Assembly (NCBI GenBank): GCA_002365175.1
Contig: DEZK01000040.1
Location: 1-54,138 of the forward strand
Direction of reading: 5' to 3'
Origin: Raskinella chloraquaticus (SeqCode)
GTDB lineage: Bacteria; Pseudomonadota; Alphaproteobacteria; Rhizobiales; UBA4765
DNA length: 54,138 nucleotides
Both the position numbers and the translations under genes were made by a program. Shown one piece after another: positions 7,882 through 16,754 of the stretch. The notes below the pieces were generated by a model. That model did not search any database. It was given only the letters and a program-made list of their open reading frames with translations, and was not told where the DNA came from. The stretch's first letter is position 1; each line of letters starts with the position of its first letter.

Positions 7882-10335
7882 TTGCCCTCATTCTCCCGTA
7901 GCCTCGAACAGGCTCTGCATCGTGCGCTGGCCTTCGCCAATGAGCGGCACCATGAATACGCCACGCTCGAGCATCTGCTGCTGGCGCTGATCGACGATGC
8001 CGATGCCAGCAGCGTCATGCGCGCCTGCAATGTCGACCTCGAGGAGTTGCGGCGCAATCTGGCTGAATATATCGACAATGAGCTGGATAATCTCGTCGTG
8101 CGTTCATCCGATGATTCAAAGCCTACCGCCGGCTTCCAGCGCGTCATTCAGCGTGCCGTCATCCATGTCCAGTCGTCGGGGCGTGAGGAAGTGACGGGCG
8201 CCAATGTGCTTGTCGCCATTTTTGCCGAGCGCGAAAGCCATGCCGCCTATTTCCTGCAGGAGCAGGACATGACGCGCTATGATGCGGTCAATTACATCAG
8301 CCATGGCGTTGCCAAGCGGGCCGAATTGAACCGTCCGAAAGCACCCCGCGGCAGTGAAGAGGGGCGCGAGGAAAGCACAAGCAACAACGCAAGCGAGGAA
8401 ACCGCCACGTCCAAGAAAAAGCCGGAGGCCATCGAGACCTATTGCGTCAACCTCAACAAGAAAGCGCGTGAGGGCAAGATCGATCCGCTGATCGGGCGCC
8501 ACAGCGAGATCCAGCGCACCATCCAGATCCTGTGCCGGCGTCAGAAGAACAACCCGCTGCTGGTTGGTGATCCAGGGGTCGGCAAGACGGCGATCGCCGA
8601 AGGGTTGGCGCTGCGCATCATCCGTGACGAAGTTCCCGAAGTGCTGGCGGATGCCACCATCTTTGCGCTCGATATGGGCGCGCTGCTGGCGGGCACGCGC
8701 TATCGTGGCGACTTCGAAGAGCGGCTGAAGCAGGTGGTGAAAGAGGTTGAGGCGACACCCGGCGCCATCATGTTCATCGACGAAATCCATACCGTGATCG
8801 GCGCAGGAGCCACATCGGGCGGGTCGATGGATGCATCAAATCTTTTGAAGCCGGCGCTCCAGTCAGGTCAGCTTCGCTGCATCGGCTCGACGACCTACAA
8901 GGAATACCGACAGTATTTCGAGAAGGACCGGGCGCTGGTGCGCCGCTTCCAGAAAATCGATATCAACGAGCCGTCCGTGCCTGATGCCATCGAGATCCTG
9001 AAAGGGTTGAAACCGCATTTCGAGGAGCATCACAAGGTCCGCTATACGGATGAGGCGATCACGCAGGCCGTCGAGCTTGCCAGCCGCTACATCCATGATC
9101 GCAAGCTGCCCGACAAAGCGATCGACGTGATCGACGAAAGCGGCGCGGCGCAGATGCTGGTGCCGCCGTCAAAACGGCGCAAGGTGATCGGGGTAAAAGA
9201 GATCGAGGCCGTTGTTGCGTCCATCGCACGTATTCCGCCAAAAACGGTGTCGGCGGATGATGCTGAAGTGCTGCAACATCTGGAGACGAATCTGAAGCGT
9301 CTGGTCTTCGGGCAGGACACGGCGATCATCGCCCTTGCCGCCTCGATCAAGCTTGCCCGGGCCGGCCTCAGGGAGCCTGAAAAGCCGATTGGTTCCTATC
9401 TCTTCTCCGGGCCGACGGGGGTTGGTAAAACGGAAGTCGCCAAGCGTCTGTCGGAACTGCTCGGCGTCAATCTGCTGCGCTTTGACATGTCGGAATATAT
9501 GGAGCGCCACACGGTGTCTCGTCTCATCGGCGCACCTCCCGGCTATGTCGGTTTCGACCAGGGCGGGTTGCTCACCGATGGCGTCGATCAGAACCCTCAC
9601 AGCGTGCTGCTGCTGGATGAGATTGAAAAAGCCCATCCTGATCTGTTCAATATCCTGCTGCAGGTCATGGATCACGGCAAGCTCACCGATCACAATGGAA
9701 AGCAGGTCGATTTCCGCAACACCATCATCATCATGACAACCAATGCGGGTGCGGCTGATATGGCCAAAGAGGCGATCGGCTTTGGGCGCAGCAAGCGGCA
9801 GGGTGATGACGAGGAAGCGATCAACAAGCTGTTTGCGCCGGAATTCCGCAATCGTCTTGACGCCATCATTTCTTTCGCCGGACTGCCGCCGGAGGTGGTG
9901 CGCCAGGTCGTCCAGAAATTTATCTTCCAGCTCGAGGCCCAGCTTGCTGATCGCGGCGTGGTCATCGAACTGTCGGAAGAGGCTGCCGACTGGCTGGCCG
10001 TCAAGGGGTATGATGAGCGGATGGGCGCACGGCCGCTGTCGCGTGTCATCCAGGAACACATCAAGAAGCCGCTGGCCGAGCAGGTGCTCTTTGGCAAGCT
10101 CAAGAATGGCGGTACGGTCAAAGTGATGCTGGAGGGCAAGGGTGATGACGCGAAGCTCACCTTCGATTATCCCACCGGTCCCATCACGCCACGCCCCGAG
10201 CCGATGCTGTTGAAGAAAAAACGCAAACCGCGCGCCGGTTACAAGCCGGCCAAGGCGAAAGTGGCCTCGTCGCGCAAGGGCAGCGGCGAGGGGGGAATCG
10301 CCAGCCTGATCCCCAAGGTGCCGTTGAAAGGATAA
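7882..10335 (+). CDS. clpA: ClpA, ATP-dependent unfoldase subunit of ClpAP
   Basis: 817 residues. It unfolds proteins and threads them into the ClpP chamber (clpP is not in the window). Order: ClpA/B N-domain (residues 1-150, ClpS docking), a charged linker with a run of Glu/Ser/Lys, first AAA+ module with Walker A GDPGVGKT near residue 232 and IMFIDEIH near 300, second AAA+ module with GPTGVGKT near residue 512 and LLLDEIEKAHPD near 575, and the C-terminal D2 domain. A long middle coiled coil as in ClpB is absent. The tail is very basic (KKKRKPRAGYKPAKAK). Translation appears to start at TTG 7882, with AAAGGAA about 9 bases upstream; no ATG fits the N-domain. Confidence 0.95.
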   Translation: MPSFSRSLEQALHRALAFANERHHEYATLEHLLLALIDDADASSVMRACNVDLEELRRNLAEYIDNELDNLVVRSSDDSKPTAGFQRVIQRAVIHVQSSGREEVTGANVLVAIFAERESHAAYFLQEQDMTRYDAVNYISHGVAKRAELNRPKAPRGSEEGREESTSNNASEETATSKKKPEAIETYCVNLNKKAREGKIDPLIGRHSEIQRTIQILCRRQKNNPLLVGDPGVGKTAIAEGLALRIIRDEVPEVLADATIFALDMGALLAGTRYRGDFEERLKQVVKEVEATPGAIMFIDEIHTVIGAGATSGGSMDASNLLKPALQSGQLRCIGSTTYKEYRQYFEKDRALVRRFQKIDINEPSVPDAIEILKGLKPHFEEHHKVRYTDEAITQAVELASRYIHDRKLPDKAIDVIDESGAAQMLVPPSKRRKVIGVKEIEAVVASIARIPPKTVSADDAEVLQHLETNLKRLVFGQDTAIIALAASIKLARAGLREPEKPIGSYLFSGPTGVGKTEVAKRLSELLGVNLLRFDMSEYMERHTVSRLIGAPPGYVGFDQGGLLTDGVDQNPHSVLLLDEIEKAHPDLFNILLQVMDHGKLTDHNGKQVDFRNTIIIMTTNAGAADMAKEAIGFGRSKRQGDDEEAINKLFAPEFRNRLDAIISFAGLPPEVVRQVVQKFIFQLEAQLADRGVVIELSEEAADWLAVKGYDERMGARPLSRVIQEHIKKPLAEQVLFGKLKNGGTVKVMLEGKGDDAKLTFDYPTGPITPRPEPMLLKKKRKPRAGYKPAKAKVASSRKGSGEGGIASLIPKVPLKG

Positions 10336-10404
10336 ATTGATGGCTTCTGCCGGGCACGGGTGCGCTTGTGTCCGTGGACAGCATCGTTTGTCAGGTGCGA
10401 TGCC

Positions 10405-11151
10405 ATGACGGATCGACGCGGCATGCCGGCCGATCGGGTTGATATTTCTCCGGTCTGGTTCGTGAAAGGGGCGGCTGGCAGCCTGTCGCTTGGCCTTGTC
10501 GTGTTGTCGTTGTCGTTTGTCGGCTTCGGCGCATTTGCGCGCGATGCGGGTTTTCCATTGTGGCAGGTAGTGTTCATGTCGGTGTCGATATGGGCGTTGC
10601 CAAGCGCGCTCGTTTTTGTCGCGGCTCTGGCGGGCGGCGCCAGCGTGGTGGCAGCAGGCATTGCGGTCGCGCTCTCCGCCGTGCGCCTGCTACCGATGAC
10701 GATTGCCGTCATGCCGCTGTTTGGAACCACCGATCGCATCCGCCGCGTCTGGCTCGTGATCGCCGTTCATTATGTGGCAGTGACGGCTTATGTTGAAGGC
10801 TTTCTCAAATTGCCCAAAGTGCCGGAAGAGCACCGTCTGGCTTATTTCATCGGCATGGGCACGGGGCTGATGGTGATCGCGACCGGGTTTGGGGCGGTTG
10901 GATACTTAATCTCGGGCTATTTGCCAGTCAGTATCGGCCCCGGGCTGGTTATTTTATCGCCGCTTTATTTTTTGCTCTCGATGTTGAAGGCAGCGACCAC
11001 GCTGTCGGAGAAATTCGCGCTTGCTGCGGGCCTTATTTTTGGCCCGATCGCGCACAGCTTCACCAGCGAGTTTGACTTGCTGATCGGCGGCGGTGCGGCG
11101 GGAATTGCCGGATATCTGGCCGAGCGTTGGCGGCGAGAGCGGACACTGTGA
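10405..11151 (+). CDS. azlC: AzlC family inner-membrane transporter subunit
   Basis: 248 residues, very hydrophobic, with seven or so predicted membrane segments beginning at VWFVKGAAGSLSLGLVVL. The motif FGAFARDAGFPLWQVVFMS followed by SALVFVAAL and SAVRLLPMTIA is characteristic of AzlC/YgaZ proteins, which with a small AzlD partner export branched-chain amino acids. The GTG start of azlD overlaps its stop codon, so the two are translationally coupled. ATG 10405 is chosen because the upstream in-frame region (from 10360) is Arg/Cys-rich and unlike the family. Placement after clpA and before the HIT gene is common in Hyphomicrobiales. The actual substrate cannot be read from sequence. Confidence 0.87.
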   Translation: MTDRRGMPADRVDISPVWFVKGAAGSLSLGLVVLSLSFVGFGAFARDAGFPLWQVVFMSVSIWALPSALVFVAALAGGASVVAAGIAVALSAVRLLPMTIAVMPLFGTTDRIRRVWLVIAVHYVAVTAYVEGFLKLPKVPEEHRLAYFIGMGTGLMVIATGFGAVGYLISGYLPVSIGPGLVILSPLYFLLSMLKAATTLSEKFALAAGLIFGPIAHSFTSEFDLLIGGGAAGIAGYLAERWRRERTL

Positions 11152-11495
11152 GCCCGATTGGCGAAGGCTGGCAGGCTGCAGCCCTGATTATCGTTGCAGC
11201 GGCGCTGCCGACCGAAATCTGGCGCTGGCTGGGGCTGGCGATCGGTTGGCGGATCAATCCGCGCAGCGAAATCCTGTTGTTCGTCCGCGCTGCGGCGACC
11301 GGCATCATTGCCGCCTTTGTTGCCCACGCGATCTTTTTTCCAACCGGCGTGCTGGCCAAAACGCCGATTGCGTTACGCATTGCAGCCCTTGCCGGCGGGC
11401 TGATGGCGTTTACAGCTTTCCGAGGACACGTGCTCATCGGTGTCGGCGCTGGCGTCGCCGTACTTCTGGCCGGTCAAGTTCTTTTTGCCGGCTAA
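11148..11495 (+). CDS. azlD: AzlD domain protein, partner of AzlC
   Basis: 115 residues with about four membrane segments. The segment LPTEIWRWLGLAIGWRINP followed by LLFVRAAATGIIAAFVA fits the AzlD/YgaH family, which pairs with AzlC as a branched-chain amino acid exporter. The GTG start at 11148 overlaps the azlC stop in a GTGA, the usual sign of coupled translation; an in-frame TTG at 11127 would add seven residues lying within azlC. It converges with the HIT gene, leaving 4 bp, and no terminator is visible between them. Confidence 0.8.
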   Translation: MSPIGEGWQAAALIIVAAALPTEIWRWLGLAIGWRINPRSEILLFVRAAATGIIAAFVAHAIFFPTGVLAKTPIALRIAALAGGLMAFTAFRGHVLIGVGAGVAVLLAGQVLFAG

Positions 11496-11499
11496 ATAC

Positions 11500-11928
11500 T
11501 CATGATCGGGCAAGCTGCGAAACCAACAGATCAGCATGATGTTTCAGCGTTTCAGGCGTCTCGCGGATTGATGCCGGCGGCTTCATCATGACGCCTGCAA
11601 GGCGCGGTATCACATGGAAATGCAGATGAAAGACTTCCTGACCACCGGCTGCTTCGCTGTACTGGTTGAGCGTGATGCCATCGGCGTGCATGGCTGATCT
11701 GGCTGCAAGGGCGATTTTCTGGACGATCCCGATCACCTCCGCGAGATCGTCGGGGGCGATGTCGAGAAGGTTTCTGGCCGGTGCTTTTGGAATGACCAAT
11801 GTATGACCGGGCGCGCGCGGCATGATGTCGAGAAAGGCGAAGACGCGCGCATCCTCATAAACTTTGAAACAGGGAATTTCGCCACGCAGGATCCTGGCGA
11901 AGATATTACTCGGGTCATAGGGCGTCAT
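11500..11928 (-). CDS. HIT family nucleotide-binding hydrolase
   Basis: 142 residues. The histidine-triad motif HLHFHVIPR near residue 107 gives the nucleotide-binding and catalytic His residues of Hint-type purine nucleoside phosphoramidases and dinucleotide hydrolases. The N-terminal NIFARILRGEIPCFKVYED and DIMPRAPGHTLVIPK are standard for the bacterial Hint branch. The last 30 residues (SIRETPETLKHHADLLVSQL) extend the usual core. ATG 11928 is selected because YDPSNIFARI follows at once; two further in-frame ATGs lie upstream. The cellular substrate is unknown. Confidence 0.88.
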   Translation of the reverse strand: MTPYDPSNIFARILRGEIPCFKVYEDARVFAFLDIMPRAPGHTLVIPKAPARNLLDIAPDDLAEVIGIVQKIALAARSAMHADGITLNQYSEAAGGQEVFHLHFHVIPRLAGVMMKPPASIRETPETLKHHADLLVSQLARS

Positions 11929-12085
11929 CGCTGCATTCCGCATGTGAAAATGGTCAGCCAGCATCACGCAAGGCGATGCCGGGCGCAAGAGCCGCGTCCG
12001 GCGTGATAGGGCGTCGCGATGCCGTCCGCCGTCATCCGGGCCATGGGCGGAAACATCACATGATGGCGTCTAGGGGCGTACAGCA

Positions 12086-12439
12086 TCAATAGTAGCGATA
12101 ATAGCGATAGTAGCGCACGGGCCGGCGGCGATAGACGATGACACGGCGCGGGCGACGATAAAACCGACGACGCGGGCGGACGTAGACATAACGAGGGCGC
12201 CGATAGAAGCGGCGCCGCGGGCGAACATAATAGTATGGCACCTTCTCGACCTTCGACAAATCGATGCCTTCTTCAGGCGCCATTGCATCCGTGGCGGTCG
12301 ATGGTGGGGTGTGGGGCACCGCTGGAACAGGCAGGGCTTCCGCCTTGTCGGCTGTCAGGCCAAGGCCGGTCACTCCGGCAGCGACAGCCCCGGCAAACAG
12401 GGTCAGAAAACGGCGGCGGTCTGCAATTGTCTTGTCCAT
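12086..12439 (-). CDS. Tat-signal protein with Arg/Tyr-rich repeat tail, function unknown
   Basis: 117 residues. The N-terminus DRRRFLTLFAGAVAAGVTGL is a good twin-arginine signal peptide. After a Pro/Ala/Thr linker (residues about 38-65) the last 50 residues are almost entirely Arg, Tyr, Pro and Val and contain two near-identical copies of YVRPRRRFYRRPR, then VIVYRRRPVRYYRYYRYY. The mature protein would be extremely basic, fitting binding to peptidoglycan, lipopolysaccharide, teichoic-type polymers or nucleic acid outside the inner membrane; this is inference. Short Tat-signal proteins with similar tails occur in Hyphomicrobiales but I know of no function. A TATACT -10-like box lies at 12515-12520 on the minus strand. 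Confidence 0.7.
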   Translation of the reverse strand: MDKTIADRRRFLTLFAGAVAAGVTGLGLTADKAEALPVPAVPHTPPSTATDAMAPEEGIDLSKVEKVPYYYVRPRRRFYRRPRYVYVRPRRRFYRRPRRVIVYRRRPVRYYRYYRYY

Positions 12440-12578
12440 CTGTCATGTTCTCCACTGCGTGCAGAAAATGTGAATAACGGCCTGCGCATCGAATGCTGAC
12501 GGTTCATTGCGGCGAGTATAAGGCGGCGCTACCTGTCGCATGGTCAGATCGTCCTTCCCGGTCCATGCCGGGCAGCGC

Positions 12579-13775
12579 TCAGCTATCGATTTCGGCGGCG
12601 CCGCGCCGAAAGGGGCCAAGTTCGGTCAGCGTCTCGATCATGTCGTCCACGGCGCTGCGCTCGCGCTCCAGATAGGCGGCGACTGCGCGGCGGAACCCGA
12701 CATTGGCAATATAATGGGCGGAATAGGTGGGCGAGGGCAGATAGCCGCGCGCGAGCTTGTGCTCGCCCTGGGCGCCAGCCTCGACGCGGGCAAGCCCGCG
12801 CTCAATGGCAAAGTCGATGGCCTGATAATAACATAACTCGAAATGGAGGAAGGGGTGATGTTCCAGCGCCCCCCAATTGCGCCCGTAAAGCGCATGACTG
12901 CCGATGAGATTGAGCGCGCCGGCGATGTAGCGGCCATCGCGCCGCGCCATCACCAAAAGTATCTGGTCGCTCATCCGCTCGCCGATCAGCGAGAAAAACA
13001 GCCGATTGAGATAAGGGCGTCCCCATTTGCGGGCACTTGTGTCCATGTAGAAGGAAAAAAACGCATCCCAATGTGCTTCAGTGATGTCGCTGCCCGTCAG
13101 GCGCTCGATGGTGATGGCAGGTTCCAGCGCTTCGCGGCGCTCACGACGGATGGCCTTGCGTTTGCGCGACGCGAGCGCTTCCAGGAAATCGTCGAAGGTC
13201 AGATATTCATGATTGTGCCAATGAAATTGCTGGTCCTGGCGCTGCAGAAATCCATGCTGGCTGGCACGCTGACATTCAGCCTGTGACAGGAATGTCGCGT
13301 GAGCGGACGACAGATTGCTTCGCTCGACGAGTGCGGCAATGGATGCCATCAGCACATCTTGAGCGGCGGCAGAATGGGGGCCTTCTTTTGCCAGAAATCG
13401 CCCGCCGGGTATGGGCGTGAATGGTACCGCCAATTGAAGCTTTGGGTAATATCGGCCGCCGGCGCGCTCATAGGCATCGGCCCAGCTGTGGTCGAATACA
13501 TATTCGCCCATGGAGTGCGACTTGATGTAGGCAGGCGCCACGGCGATCACCTGCTTGTCTTGTTCGACCGCAAGATGGTGGGGCGCCCAACCTGTGCCGG
13601 GCGACACCGTTCCCGATTGTTCCAGAGCGGCGAGGAATTGGTGGCTGAGGCTGGGGTTATCCTCACATGACGGTGAGGCGGCCGCAGGTCGTGCACAGGC
13701 ATTCCAGGCCGTGGCTGGAATATCCGTCAAGCTGGCATAGGTGCGGATGGTCAGGCTGGCCGGCGCTTCGCTCAT
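12579..13775 (-). CDS. GNAT-fold acyltransferase, DUF482/FemAB-like
   Basis: 398 residues, soluble. The N-terminal half contains AVAPAYIKSHSMGEYVFDHS and the C-terminal half holds SRKRKAIRRERR, WGRPYLNRLFF, GALNLIGSHALYGRNWG and FELCYYQAIDFAIERGL, which I recognise as the DUF482 (peptidogalycan biosynthesis/FemAB-related) group of GNAT-like enzymes. Family members are predicted to transfer acyl or aminoacyl groups but few are characterised. The ending VAAYLERERSAVDDMIETL is typical. It follows the HIT gene in many related genomes, here with the Tat protein gene between. A 230-bp AT-rich gap separates it from the divergent chemoreceptor gene. Confidence 0.83.
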   Translation of the reverse strand: MSEAPASLTIRTYASLTDIPATAWNACARPAAASPSCEDNPSLSHQFLAALEQSGTVSPGTGWAPHHLAVEQDKQVIAVAPAYIKSHSMGEYVFDHSWADAYERAGGRYYPKLQLAVPFTPIPGGRFLAKEGPHSAAAQDVLMASIAALVERSNLSSAHATFLSQAECQRASQHGFLQRQDQQFHWHNHEYLTFDDFLEALASRKRKAIRRERREALEPAITIERLTGSDITEAHWDAFFSFYMDTSARKWGRPYLNRLFFSLIGERMSDQILLVMARRDGRYIAGALNLIGSHALYGRNWGALEHHPFLHFELCYYQAIDFAIERGLARVEAGAQGEHKLARGYLPSPTYSAHYIANVGFRRAVAAYLERERSAVDDMIETLTELGPFRRGAAEIDS

Positions 13776-13946
13776 ACGGCGTTTTAGACAAAGAATGGCG
13801 CGATGACTATCATCTCACTTGCATGCTGACGCTTCCGCCAGATGGTGGAAATATGCCCAATATTTGAACAAAAATCGCCAAAAAATAATTACATCATCAC
13901 ACATACTTGTATTTGGGAGTAAATTTTCGCGCGCGGTCAATTATAG

Positions 13947-13961
13947 TTAATTTATTGGTAA
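13947..13961. promoter_or_regulatory. CtrA-like half-site pair upstream of the chemoreceptor
   Basis: TTAA (13947-13950), 7 bp, then GTAA (13958-13961) matches the alphaproteobacterial CtrA pattern TTAA-N7-TTAA at all but one base, 45 bp before the chemoreceptor ATG. The region is very AT-rich, so chance occurrence is likely enough to keep confidence low. Confidence 0.25.
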
Positions 13962-14005
13962 TTTTTTCTTCCTACGTTAATCGGCATAGCAGATGAGGAA
14001 GCGTC

Positions 14006-15361
14006 ATGTCGAAGCCACTGGAAGTGTCCAGCGTTGAAGAAGTGCGTAATCGTCTTGCTATTTATAATATTGATGAAAATGCCAAAGCATTTGTTCGTAC
14101 GCTTCAATCAATCGTTGCAGAGCGTACCGCGTCCATCACACGAGAATACTGTCTCAGTGCGGCCCAACGCTATCCGGCATTTAAAGAGCAGTTCGAGGGA
14201 AACGCCGAACCGCTGGCACGAGCGGAAGGTGCTCATTTTACGCAATTGTTCAAGGCGGAATTCGGCGACCAGTTCGTTCACTCCAGCCGTCAGGCGAGCG
14301 AGGCCGAAATCACCGCCAATCTAGGCGCGCGCGTCAGGCTGTCGGTCGCGCACCGCCTCATCGCGCCGCTTTTCGCAGAAATCGCCAGAACCAACCGCAT
14401 GTCGGCCAAACGGGCGGTGGCGCAATGTGCGCATGTTGTCGATCTCTTTCTGTTTGATATCGTGAGCGCGATTGCGATTGATCAGCGCGAAGCAAAGCGC
14501 ACGGCGGCCGAACGGCAGAAATCGATGAGCGAGGCGACCGGCCAATTCAGCAACGCCATGGCCGATATGTGCGCGTCGTTGAAAAACGAAGCCGGGCAAC
14601 TTGCCGGCGCCGCCGATAATGTCACGAGCGCGGTGGAGCAGGTCGAAAGCGACATGCGGCAGGTGGAGCGTGCCTCGCATGACGTGCGGGAGAGTACGGA
14701 CAACACATCGGCGGCCGCCGATGAACTTGCTGCAGCGGTCAGTGAAATCGCCGTGCAATCGGAACGAAGCCTCGAGATTGCCAACAAGGCGACCGGGGAT
14801 ACCGATACCATGCATCACTCGATCCAGAGTCTCGTCGAGACGACGCAGAAGATCGGTGGCATCGTGTCGTTGATTGCCAGCATCGCCAATCAGACCAATC
14901 TGCTGGCGCTCAACGCCACCATCGAAGCGGCGCGGGCAGGCGAATCGGGAAAAGGATTCGCTGTGGTCGCAACCGAGGTCAAGCAGCTGGCAAGTCAGAC
15001 GGCCAATGCCATCGATGACATCTCGAAGCAGATTGGCGATATTCAGGCCGCGACCCGGGCATGCGCCAATCAGATCAGTACGGTGACGGGTGCCGTTGCT
15101 GCCATCACGGAATCAGCAAAAGCAATTGCCTCTGCGTGCAATCGCCAGAGCGGTACGACAAGCTCGATTGCGGCTGATGCGCAAAAGGCGTCAGAAAGTT
15201 CGGGGCAGGCGATGGCCAGCATCAGCAAGGTCACGCAAGCCGTACAGCAGACGGGAACAGCGGCGGGTGCGGTGACAGGCGCTGCCCAGAATCTCAATCA
15301 ACGCTCGGAAACGCTGTCCAATCATGTGCAGCAATTCATCAAGGCGGTCACAACAGGCTGA
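14006..15361 (+). CDS. Soluble globin-coupled methyl-accepting chemotaxis protein
   Basis: 451 residues with no membrane segment. Residues 1-165 resemble the sensory globin of HemAT-type receptors (NRLAIYNIDENAKAFVRTLQ start, helical throughout). The rest is a coiled-coil signalling domain with the hairpin tip ASIANQTNLLALNATIEAAR followed by AGESGKGFAVVATEVKQLA near residues 290-330, which contacts CheA/CheW. Aligned by eye with HemAT, the position of the proximal haem histidine is taken by Arg109 in GARVRLSVAHRL; haem binding is therefore doubtful unless His116 serves. No che genes lie nearby. The start at ATG 14006 is preceded by GAGGAAG. Confidence 0.88.
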   Translation: MSKPLEVSSVEEVRNRLAIYNIDENAKAFVRTLQSIVAERTASITREYCLSAAQRYPAFKEQFEGNAEPLARAEGAHFTQLFKAEFGDQFVHSSRQASEAEITANLGARVRLSVAHRLIAPLFAEIARTNRMSAKRAVAQCAHVVDLFLFDIVSAIAIDQREAKRTAAERQKSMSEATGQFSNAMADMCASLKNEAGQLAGAADNVTSAVEQVESDMRQVERASHDVRESTDNTSAAADELAAAVSEIAVQSERSLEIANKATGDTDTMHHSIQSLVETTQKIGGIVSLIASIANQTNLLALNATIEAARAGESGKGFAVVATEVKQLASQTANAIDDISKQIGDIQAATRACANQISTVTGAVAAITESAKAIASACNRQSGTTSSIAADAQKASESSGQAMASISKVTQAVQQTGTAAGAVTGAAQNLNQRSETLSNHVQQFIKAVTTG

Positions 15362-15412
15362 CGTCGCCGGCTCGATCCGAACTCGTCCACCTGGTGGTGC
15401 ATGAGCCAATAA

Positions 15413-15489
15413 TGGCGCGGGCGACGGGGCTCGAACCCGCGACCTCCGGCGTGACAGGCCGGCACTCTAACCGACTGAGCTACGCCCGC
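15413..15489 (-). tRNA. tRNA-Asp (anticodon GTC)
   Basis: On the minus strand a 77-nt cloverleaf can be drawn: acceptor GCGGGCG/CGCCCGC, D arm beginning TAGCTCAGTCGGTTAGAG, anticodon stem CCGGC/GCCGG with loop CTGTCAC giving anticodon GTC, T arm GCGGG-TTCGAGC-CCCGT, discriminator G and an encoded CCA at 15413-15415. All stems pair without mismatch. Confidence 0.97.
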
Positions 15490-15861
15490 GCGAACGATCT
15501 GGCCGTCAGCGTCTGACGCGGACACCATTTCGAGGAGGCCGCAGTTAGGGCAAGCGACGCTGCGCTGTCAAGCCGGCCCGGCGCTAAATATCGCCTCATC
15601 CTGGCATGTCAGGGCATGCCTGCGCTGACAGGCGTTTAATCTGCGGTGAACGTCTTGCCATCGCCCGTTGGCTCGGCTAAGCCGCGACAGGGGCAAACGG
15701 GTACGCGCATTGGCTTTTTGATCGGCAGGGCGCATGGTTATTGGCGCCTGGCTTGCAGCCGGATGCCGGTCGAGAATTATTGTGTTTGTACCATCTTGCA
15801 GTTCGCAGGTGCGCCCTGCACACTTTCACGACCCTGGCAGCGCCAGCGGAGGGAGCAGATC
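15490..15861. other. Intergenic region between tRNA-Asp and nuoA
   Basis: These 372 bp hold no convincing gene. Two mutually exclusive hairpins overlap: GGCATG/CATGCC (15603-15620) and TGTCAG/CTGACA (15607-15630). A weak promoter-like pair, TTGCAG (15796-15801) and CACACT (15819-15824) with 17-bp spacing, would give a short leader before nuoA. The tRNA promoter must lie at the 15490-15560 end on the minus strand. Confidence 0.4.
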
Positions 15862-16230
15862 GTGGCAACAGAATTGCTGTCGGATTACCTGCCGATCATC
15901 ATCTTCATCGCCATTTCATCCGTCATTGGGCTGGCGCTGATGGTTGCGCCCTTCGTGGTCGCCTATTCGAAGCCTGACAGTGAAAAGCTCTCGGCCTATG
16001 AGTGCGGTTTCAACGCCTTCGATGATGCGCGGATGAAATTCGATGTGCGCTTTTATCTGGTGTCGATCCTGTTCATCATTTTCGATCTTGAGGTGGCGTT
16101 TCTGTTTCCCTGGGCTGTCACCTTCGGGGAACTTGGCTGGCTTGGCTTCTGGTCGATGATGGTCTTCCTCGGTGTGCTCACCATCGGCTTCATCTATGAG
16201 TGGAACAAGGGAGCGCTCGAATGGGATTGA
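15862..16230 (+). CDS. nuoA: NADH-quinone oxidoreductase subunit A
   Basis: 122 residues with three membrane segments. It is a small membrane subunit of complex I at the interface of the proton-pumping arm and the quinone site. The conserved loop SEKLSAYECGFNAFDDARMK carries the key Cys (ECG). Translation starts at GTG 15862, supported by the strong GGAGGGAG sequence about 7 bases upstream and by the N-terminus VATELLSDYLPII; an ATG in the same frame is not available nearby. First gene of the nuo operon. Confidence 0.95.
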   Translation: MATELLSDYLPIIIFIAISSVIGLALMVAPFVVAYSKPDSEKLSAYECGFNAFDDARMKFDVRFYLVSILFIIFDLEVAFLFPWAVTFGELGWLGFWSMMVFLGVLTIGFIYEWNKGALEWD

Positions 16231-16751
16231 CCATGGAGCAGACGCCGGCAACCCCGCGCGACGCCTTTTTCAGCGACGTCAACGCCGAGCTTGCCGACAA
16301 GGGTTTTCTTGTCACCTCGACGGATGACCTCATCAACTGGGCCCGCACCGGCTCGCTCATGTGGATGACGTTTGGGTTGGCGTGCTGTGCGGTTGAAATG
16401 ATGCAGCTTTCCATGCCGCGTTATGACGTCGAGCGGTTCGGCTTTGCCCCGCGCGCCAGCCCACGCCAGTCGGATGTGATGATCGTTGCCGGCACGCTCA
16501 CCAACAAGATGGCGCCTGCACTGCGCAAGGTCTATGACCAGATGCCCGAGCCGCGCTATGTGATTTCCATGGGCTCGTGTGCCAATGGCGGCGGCTATTA
16601 TCACTACAGCTACAGCGTGGTGCGCGGCTGCGACCGCATCGTTCCGGTTGATATCTACGTGCCCGGCTGTCCTCCGACCGCTGAAGCGCTGCTTTACGGC
16701 ATTCTGCTGCTGCAGAAGAAAATCCGCCGTACCGGCACCATCGAACGCTAG
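16221..16751 (+). CDS. nuoB: NADH-quinone oxidoreductase subunit B
   Basis: 176 residues, peripheral arm. It carries cluster N2, the last iron-sulfur cluster before ubiquinone, ligated by the tandem Cys pair in GLACCAVEMMQ together with the Cys in SMGSCANGGGYYHY and the Cys in VPGCPPTAEALL. All four ligands are present. The gene overlaps the end of nuoA by 10 bp; ATG 16221 has GGGAGC 8 bases upstream, while ATG 16233 is a weaker alternative giving four fewer residues. Confidence 0.96.
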   Translation: MGLTMEQTPATPRDAFFSDVNAELADKGFLVTSTDDLINWARTGSLMWMTFGLACCAVEMMQLSMPRYDVERFGFAPRASPRQSDVMIVAGTLTNKMAPALRKVYDQMPEPRYVISMGSCANGGGYYHYSYSVVRGCDRIVPVDIYVPGCPPTAEALLYGILLLQKKIRRTGTIER

Positions 16752-16754
16752 GGG

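Noticed and set aside
10355..10368. A 14-bp identity, CACGGGTGCGCTTG, shared with 35294-35307
   Set aside because: Both copies are intergenic, but the identity does not extend and has no symmetry; probably chance or a very degenerate remnant.
15413..15489. tRNA-Asp as the integration site of a genomic island
   Set aside because: No integrase, no duplicated tRNA 3' end and no foreign-looking genes on either side; both flanks are ordinary chromosomal genes.
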